The notes under the pieces: model-generated
The model's input: the letters and a program-made list of their open reading frames with translations, nothing else
Database searches by the model: none
What the model was told of the DNA's origin: nothing
Part shown: in pieces, positions 59,298 through 64,000 of the stretch
Layout of the letters: each line of letters starts with the position of its first letter
Position numbering within the stretch: the stretch's first letter is position 1
Source: Verrucomicrobiaceae bacterium E54
GTDB lineage: Bacteria > Verrucomicrobiota > Verrucomicrobiia > Verrucomicrobiales > Akkermansiaceae
Assembly: GCA_022548915.1 (NCBI GenBank)
Contig: JAKZES010000007.1
Coordinates: 1-64,000, forward strand
Length of the DNA stretch: 64,000 nucleotides
Reading direction: 5' to 3'
Program-made: the position numbers and the translations under genes

Positions 59298-61823
59298 TCA
59301 GACCCCGGCCTCGTCGGGTTCCGGCTTGGCTTCGACGGGCTCGAAGGTGAGTTCCTCGGCGCCCTCGGCACAGACCACCCGCACGGAATCGCCGGCCTTC
59401 ACGTCGCCACGCAGGAGCGCTTCGGCCAACGGGTCCTCGAGGTATTTCTCCACCGCGCGACGCATCGGACGTGCCCCGTAGTCGGGATCGTAGCCCTTCC
59501 CGACGAGCAGGTCCCGCGCGGTGCTGTCGAGCGCCATGGTGATCTCCTTCTCAAGCAGGCGATCGGAGAGCTTGTTGACCTCGAGGTCGATGATTTGGTC
59601 GAGATCCTTCTTCTCGAGCATGTGGAAGACGACGAGATCGTCGAGGCGGTTCAGGAACTCGGGGCGATAGTGCTTCTTCGCTTCTTCCATGATCTTCTCC
59701 TTCATCCCCTCGAAGTCGGCTTCATCCTCGGCCATCGCACCGAAGCCGAGCGAAGTCTGGCGCTTCACCGTCGTGGCCCCGACATTGGAGGTCATGATGA
59801 TGATCGTGTTGCGAAAGTCGATCTTGCGACCGAGTGAGTCGGTAATCATCCCCTCTTCCAGAATCTGGAGCAGAAGGTTCATCACATCCGGGTGGGCCTT
59901 TTCGATTTCGTCGAAAAGCACCACCGAATACGGCCGACGGCGGACGGCCTCGGAAAGTTGTCCACCCTCCTCATACCCGACGTAGCCGGGAGGCGACCCG
60001 ATCAGGCGACTCGAAGTGAACTTCTCCATATACTCCGACATGTCGATCTGGATCAGCGACTCGGGATCGCCGAACATGAACTCGGCGAGATTGCGGGCGA
60101 GGTAGGTCTTGCCGACACCCGTCGGCCCGAGGAACAGGAACGAGCCGATCGGCCGGCGCGGATCCTTGAGGTCGGCCCGCGAGCGGCGCAGGGCCTTGGA
60201 GATGGCGATCACCGCCTCGTCCTGGCCGATCACCCGTCCCTTCAGCTCGTCCTCCATCTTGAGCAGCTTCGCAGCTTCCTTCTCCTCCATCCGCTGGAGC
60301 GGCACACCGGTCCACTTCGACACGACCGCCATGATCTCGTCTTCGCCGACGTTGACGACGGTCTCCTCGGAATTCGAGCGCCACTCGTTGATGGTCTCCT
60401 CGAGTTCCTTCTTCGCGGTCTTTTCCTGGTCGCGCAACGCGGCGGCCTTTTCGAAATCCTGCTCGCCGATCGCGGCAATCTTCTCGCGGTTGATCTCCTC
60501 GATCTTCTGCTCGAACTCCTTGATCGAGGGCGGGCGGGTCATCTGCCCGATGCGGGCGCGGGCCCCGGCCTCGTCGAGCACGTCGATCGCCTTGTCCGGA
60601 AGGTAGCGGCCGGTCAGGTAGCGGGAGGTCAGGCGCACCGATGCCTCGACGGCTTCCGGAGAGAACTCGGCCTTGTGGTGGCTCTCATACTTGTCCTGGA
60701 GCCCCTTCATGATCTCGATCGCGTCCTCAATCGAAGGCTCCTCGACCTTGACCTGCTGGAAGCGCCGCTCAAGCGCGGCGTCCTTCTCGATGTACTTGCG
60801 GTACTCGTTGAGCGTGGTGGCACCGACGACCTGCAACTCCGCGCGGGAGAGCGCCGGCTTGATGATGTTCGAGGCATCCATCGCGCCCTCGGCGGAACCG
60901 GCTCCGACGATGGTGTGGAGCTCGTCGATGAAGAGAATCACGTTCTTCACCTTCTTGATTTCGTCCATCACCGCCTTGATCCGTTCCTCGAACTGGCCAC
61001 GGTACTTGGTCCCGGCCACCATCAACGCGAGGTCAAGGGTCACCACCCGCTTGTCGCGCAGCAGTTCCGGCACGTTGCCGTTGGCGATTTCCTGGGCCAG
61101 GCCCTCGACGATGGCCGTCTTGCCGACGCCGGCCTCGCCGATGAGCACGGGATTGTTCTTGGTCCGGCGGCAAAGAATCTGGATCACCCGCTCGATCTCG
61201 CCTTCCCGTCCGATCACCGGATCGAGTTCGTCATCGGAAGCCATCTTGGTCAGGTCGCGACCGAAGGCCTTGAGCGCGGGCGTCTTGGTCTTGCCCTCGG
61301 GGCCGCCGCCACCGACGTCGCCCTCGATGCCGTCGTCGTCGAAGACATCCAGATCGTCATCATCGTCCTCGTCCCCGTCGGGGCTGAAGTTCGGATCGAT
61401 CTCGGCGAGGATCTCGTTGCGGGTGCGCTGGATGTCGACCTCCATGCGACGCAGCACCCGGGCGGCGACGCCCTCACCTTCGCGCAGCAGGCCGAGCAGG
61501 ATGTGCTCGGTGCCGACGTAGCTGTGGTTCAGCGCCTTGGCCTCCTTGTTGGCGAGAGCCAGCACCTTCTTCACCCGAGGGGTGTAGGGGATGCTGCCGG
61601 AAACCTTCTGGCCGTTGCCGGTGCCGACTTCCTTCTCGACCTCCATGCGAACGGTTTCCAGATCGAGGCCCATGCGTTCGAGCACGTTGACCGCCACGCC
61701 TTGCCCCAGCTTGATCAGGCCGAGCAGCAGGTGCTCGGTGCCGACGTAGCTGTGGTTGAAGCGATCCGCTTCCTTGCGGGCGAGGGCGAGAACCTGCTGC
61801 GCTCTGGGAGTGAAATTGTTCAT
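59298..61823 (-). CDS. clpC: ClpC ATPase, AAA+ unfoldase
   Basis: 841 residues. Two Clp_N repeats (about 1-150), including [14 protein letters not shown] and [14 protein letters not shown]. An acidic linker [16 protein letters not shown] follows at about 150-165. AAA1 Walker [12 protein letters not shown]2 GPTGVGKT, and a UVR-like coiled M-domain [21 protein letters not shown] near 450. ClpP is elsewhere. Unfolds proteins, with adaptors such as McsB. Start overlaps the mcsB stop (ATGA), so translation is coupled. Confidence 0.96.
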   Translation of the reverse strand: MNNFTPRAQQVLALARKEADRFNHSYVGTEHLLLGLIKLGQGVAVNVLERMGLDLETVRMEVEKEVGTGNGQKVSGSIPYTPRVKKVLALANKEAKALNHSYVGTEHILLGLLREGEGVAARVLRRMEVDIQRTRNEILAEIDPNFSPDGDEDDDDDLDVFDDDGIEGDVGGGGPEGKTKTPALKAFGRDLTKMASDDELDPVIGREGEIERVIQILCRRTKNNPVLIGEAGVGKTAIVEGLAQEIANGNVPELLRDKRVVTLDLALMVAGTKYRGQFEERIKAVMDEIKKVKNVILFIDELHTIVGAGSAEGAMDASNIIKPALSRAELQVVGATTLNEYRKYIEKDAALERRFQQVKVEEPSIEDAIEIMKGLQDKYESHHKAEFSPEAVEASVRLTSRYLTGRYLPDKAIDVLDEAGARARIGQMTRPPSIKEFEQKIEEINREKIAAIGEQDFEKAAALRDQEKTAKKELEETINEWRSNSEETVVNVGEDEIMAVVSKWTGVPLQRMEEKEAAKLLKMEDELKGRVIGQDEAVIAISKALRRSRADLKDPRRPIGSFLFLGPTGVGKTYLARNLAEFMFGDPESLIQIDMSEYMEKFTSSRLIGSPPGYVGYEEGGQLSEAVRRRPYSVVLFDEIEKAHPDVMNLLLQILEEGMITDSLGRKIDFRNTIIIMTSNVGATTVKRQTSLGFGAMAEDEADFEGMKEKIMEEAKKHYRPEFLNRLDDLVVFHMLEKKDLDQIIDLEVNKLSDRLLEKEITMALDSTARDLLVGKGYDPDYGARPMRRAVEKYLEDPLAEALLRGDVKAGDSVRVVCAEGAEELTFEPVEAKPEPDEAGV

Positions 61824-62944
61824 GCGATTCCGAGGTCGGGAGAGTCGTCATCACCCTCCTGTTTCTTGATTGTATGAATATCAGGGGCTTCGAGGGTTTG
61901 CAACCGGGAGCGGATGATTTCGGCACGGATCCCGTCCCTTTCCTCCGCTCCGAGCTTCTTCCCGTTCTGGATCTGAAGGTGCGCCGGCTGGATTTCCATC
62001 AGCAATTCATCGCACATCAGGACCGATTCCTCGGGGAAAAATCCGAGATCGCCCCCGAGCCGGATCAGCGAGAGATGGTTGAGCGCCTCCTTCGATTCGA
62101 TGATCCACGCATGCCGTAAAACCCCGTAGGCCCGGCCGACCTTGTCACAGACCATGTCCGGATCGTCCTCGAGGAGTTTCTCCCGGGCGTTGCGCTCGTG
62201 CTTCGCGACCTGGGCAATGACCCGTTCGAGCCGCCGCAGGATGGTCGCCTCGCTTTCTCCGAGGGTGGATTGATTCGAGATCTGGAAAAGGTTGCCGAGC
62301 GATTCGGTGCCCTCGCCGAAAATCCCACGCACCGCGAGGCCGATCTTGCCGACGGCCTGAAGCACCTGGCCGATCTGGTCGCTGATGACCAGGGCCGGCA
62401 GATGGAGCATCGCCGAAGCCCGCAGGCCGGTTCCGAGGTTGGTCGGGCAGGTCGTCAGATACCCGAGCTCCGGGTCGAAGGCATACTCGACGGCTTCCGC
62501 GACTTCATTGTCGAAGGCATCGAGCATCTCGTAGGCCGAGGACAGATCGAGTCCGGGGCGGATCGCCTGCATGCGCAGGTGGTCCTCCTCGTTGAGCATC
62601 ACCGCCACCTCCTGGCGGCGCTCGATGATCGCGGCGCTGCCCTCGCCGCGCGCGGCGTGCTCGCGACTGATCAGGTGGCGCTCGACCATCACCTGCTTCT
62701 GCACGGAACTCAGCGAGTCGAGCGTCTTCGAAAATCCGTCGCGCATGCAGGAGAGCCCCTCGATGGTCGGGCGGAGCTCCTCAAGCACCTGCTGTCGCTG
62801 TTCCTTTCTGGCCCAGCCGGGAAAGGGAACGCCGGCGAGGTTGCGCGCGAGCCGGATGCGCGAGGTCAGCACGACCGCGTTGTCGGCACCCTTCCCGGTC
62901 ATCCAATCGGCCGGGTGCTTCAGCAATGTGGAAAACCTCATCAT
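61820..62944 (-). CDS. mcsB: Protein-arginine kinase McsB
   Basis: 374 residues, phosphagen-kinase fold. VVLTSRIRLARNLAGVPFPG near the N-terminus; the catalytic acidic pair is in MLNEEDHLRMQ; CPTNLGTGLRAS in the ATP site; and RGIFGEGTES matches the phosphoarginine-binding RGxxGEGTE motif. Phosphorylates arginines as degradation tags for ClpCP. Overlaps mcsA upstream and clpC downstream in ATGA junctions. A C-terminal acidic tail is added. Confidence 0.94.
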   Translation of the reverse strand: MMRFSTLLKHPADWMTGKGADNAVVLTSRIRLARNLAGVPFPGWARKEQRQQVLEELRPTIEGLSCMRDGFSKTLDSLSSVQKQVMVERHLISREHAARGEGSAAIIERRQEVAVMLNEEDHLRMQAIRPGLDLSSAYEMLDAFDNEVAEAVEYAFDPELGYLTTCPTNLGTGLRASAMLHLPALVISDQIGQVLQAVGKIGLAVRGIFGEGTESLGNLFQISNQSTLGESEATILRRLERVIAQVAKHERNAREKLLEDDPDMVCDKVGRAYGVLRHAWIIESKEALNHLSLIRLGGDLGFFPEESVLMCDELLMEIQPAHLQIQNGKKLGAEERDGIRAEIIRSRLQTLEAPDIHTIKKQEGDDDSPDLGIA

Positions 62945-63459
62945 GAGGGCGTCTCCGAATTGGCCATCGATTCCTCGATCTGCCGGATCTCGTCGCGCAG
63001 CCCGGCAGCCTCCTCGTAGTTCTCGGCCGTCACCGCCTGGTCCAGACGCTCCTGCAGCTCCCCGAGTCGCAGCTTGCGCTGGCGCATCTCCATCAATCCA
63101 TCAGGCACCTTGCCGCAATGCGAAGCTCCCTTGTGCATGCCGCGGATCATGTCCTTGACCTGATCGCGAAACGCCTCGTAGCACGCACCGCAGCCGAAGC
63201 GGCGGATGCGCTTGAGGTCATCGAGCGTGAAGCCGCATTCCGGGCAGGCGCGGCCCTGCCCCGGCGGCCTTGGGATCGCCGTCGCGACCCCATGCTCCCC
63301 GCCACCGCCGAGCAGCAGGTCGGCCAGCGCGAAGCCGGTCGGGTCGGTCACCCCGGTTTCCGCCGCGCACTCGTTGCAAAGGACCACCTTCTTGACCTTG
63401 CCACCGACCAATTGGGTGAGGTGAACCTTCGCAGGCTTGCCGCATTTGTCGCAATCCAT
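62941..63459 (-). CDS. mcsA: McsA, zinc-finger activator of McsB
   Basis: 172 residues. Zinc knuckles CDKCGKPAKV ... CNEC and CPECGFTLDDLKR ... CGACYEAF are complete, followed by a UVR-like helical motif (RLDQAVTAENYEEAAGLRDEI) at the C-terminus that contacts ClpC. ATG 63459 starts directly with the first CxxC. The CtsR repressor that heads this operon in Bacillus is not present. Confidence 0.92.
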   Translation of the reverse strand: MDCDKCGKPAKVHLTQLVGGKVKKVVLCNECAAETGVTDPTGFALADLLLGGGGEHGVATAIPRPPGQGRACPECGFTLDDLKRIRRFGCGACYEAFRDQVKDMIRGMHKGASHCGKVPDGLMEMRQRKLRLGELQERLDQAVTAENYEEAAGLRDEIRQIEESMANSETPS

Positions 63460-63469
63460 GAACGACTCC

Positions 63470-63498
63470 AAGCTAAATCGGGGCCACACGATTGCGAA
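63470..63498 (-). promoter_or_regulatory. Promoter-like TTCGCA-N17-TAGCTT for mcsA-mcsB-clpC
   Basis: On the minus strand TTCGCA (63498-63493) and TAGCTT (63475-63470), 17 bases apart. The -10 box lies 10 bases from the ATG, so the leader would be only a few bases. No CtsR-type heptad direct repeat was noticed around it. Confidence 0.5.
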
Positions 63499-63525
63499 AG
63501 GAAAAGCACGTCACATGCCGAAAAA

Positions 63526-64000
63526 TCAGCCGATCGGCGTCCCGGTGCTGCGGGTCTCCTCGTGGAATGCCTTGATCAGGCGGGCCGTCACGGGTCCCGG
63601 GCAGCCTTCGCCGATCCGCCGGCCGTCCAGGGTCTTCACCGGAATCACCTCGGCGGCGGAGCCGGTGAGGAAGCACTCGTCGGCCGTGTAGATGTCATAG
63701 CGGGTCACCGAACGCTCGCTCACGGGAAGTCCCTCCCTGCGGGCGAGATCGAGGATCACCTGACGGGTGATGCCATCGAGCGCCCCATCCGAGACCGGCG
63801 GGGTCCGGAGTTCGCCACCCCTGACCACGAACAGGTTGTCACCGGTGCATTCGGCGACGTAGCCCTGCTCGTTGAGCATCACGCCCTCCATCGCCCCGGC
63901 CTGGAGCGCTTCGACCTTGGCCATGATGTTGTTCAGGTAGTTGAGCGACTTGACCTGGGGCATCAGGGCGGCGGGCGACGGTCGCCGGGTCGAGCAGGTC
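63526..64000 (-). CDS. Class IV aminotransferase (branched-chain amino acid type), 5' end beyond the window
   Basis: About 158 C-terminal residues; the coding frame continues through an internal methionine to the window edge, where it reads ..TCSTRRPSPAALMPQVKSLNYLNNIMAK, typical of the PLP fold-type IV family. The catalytic lysine follows as VKSLNYLNN (K in QVKSLNY), then GYVAECTGDNLFVV, DGITRQVILDLARR, TADECFLTGSAAEV and a C-terminal TARLIKAF. Most like IlvE/D-amino-acid transaminase subtypes. The N-terminal half is missing from this window, so identity of the substrate specificity is open. Confidence 0.88.
   Translation of the reverse strand, partial: TCSTRRPSPAALMPQVKSLNYLNNIMAKVEALQAGAMEGVMLNEQGYVAECTGDNLFVVRGGELRTPPVSDGALDGITRQVILDLARREGLPVSERSVTRYDIYTADECFLTGSAAEVIPVKTLDGRRIGEGCPGPVTARLIKAFHEETRSTGTPIG

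Noticed and set aside
59892-61877. Plus-strand frame of 661 codons opposite clpC
   Set aside because: Fully antisense to a certain clpC; histidine/leucine/valine/arginine-rich artefact of codon bias.

Overview
This is a GC-rich chromosomal window that fits a Gram-negative member of the Verrucomicrobiota, probably a Haloferula/Luteolibacter-like Verrucomicrobiales lineage. That placement is inferred from gene content and intergenic repeats and has not been tested by database search. The pointers are secreted formylglycine sulfatases, a large choice-of-anchor D surface protein, EF-hand and lipoprotein secretome, glutaminyl-tRNA synthetase, mcsA-mcsB-clpC, and several palindromic intergenic repeat families. 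No phage, plasmid, transposase, CRISPR or toxin-antitoxin genes were seen.

Layout. 0.1-6.8 kb: a five-gene minus-strand operon (SDR, UPF0309 SIS protein, FAD oxidoreductase, MetE-like zinc methyltransferase, metallo-beta-lactamase-fold hydrolase). It is divergent from a PAS-AraC regulator and followed by a TauE/SafE permease; it looks like an uncharacterised catabolic locus. 6.8-12.4 kb: a 208-bp inverted-repeat element, a glycosyltransferase coupled to a tiny CPXCG zinc-knuckle gene, an Ala/Glu-rich lipoprotein, and a parvulin-pdxA-hydrolase operon. 12.4-19.6 kb: PBP2, an M48 protease, an aldo-keto reductase with a DUF3293 gene, and a GH3 enzyme. 19.6-24.7 kb: an operon of M20 peptidase, glnS, ferredoxin and nadE; then glycogen/starch synthase. 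26.9 kb: tRNA-Asp with a duplicated 3' end. 27.6-30.4 kb: sdhC-sdhA with no sdhB. 30-41.5 kb: EF-hand protein, metF, scpA, infA, rplM-rpsI, xth, an overlapping tyrA-aroA-cmk-plsC operon, a lipoprotein and a second IF-1-like gene. 41.7-47 kb: pyruvate carboxylase and a Na+/H+ antiporter with an attenuator-like leader. 47-54 kb: choice-of-anchor D protein, sulfatase, and uronate isomerase, suggesting use of sulfated uronate-containing polysaccharide. 54-59 kb: nadD, TPR protein, dCMP deaminase, cNMP-binding protein, DUF502 protein, second sulfatase. 59.3-63.5 kb: mcsA-mcsB-clpC. The window ends inside a class IV aminotransferase.

The window is mostly core metabolism and cell-envelope housekeeping. 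Many genes are packed in ATGA/GTGA-overlapping operons. Promoter-like sites repeatedly read TTGnnn-17/18-TAGnnn, some so close to the start codon that leaderless or near-leaderless transcripts are likely. Best leads for novelty: the PAS-AraC/MetE-like/TauE locus, the IF-1 paralogue, the antiporter leader, sdhCA without sdhB, and the terminal-inverted-repeat and tRNA-tail elements.
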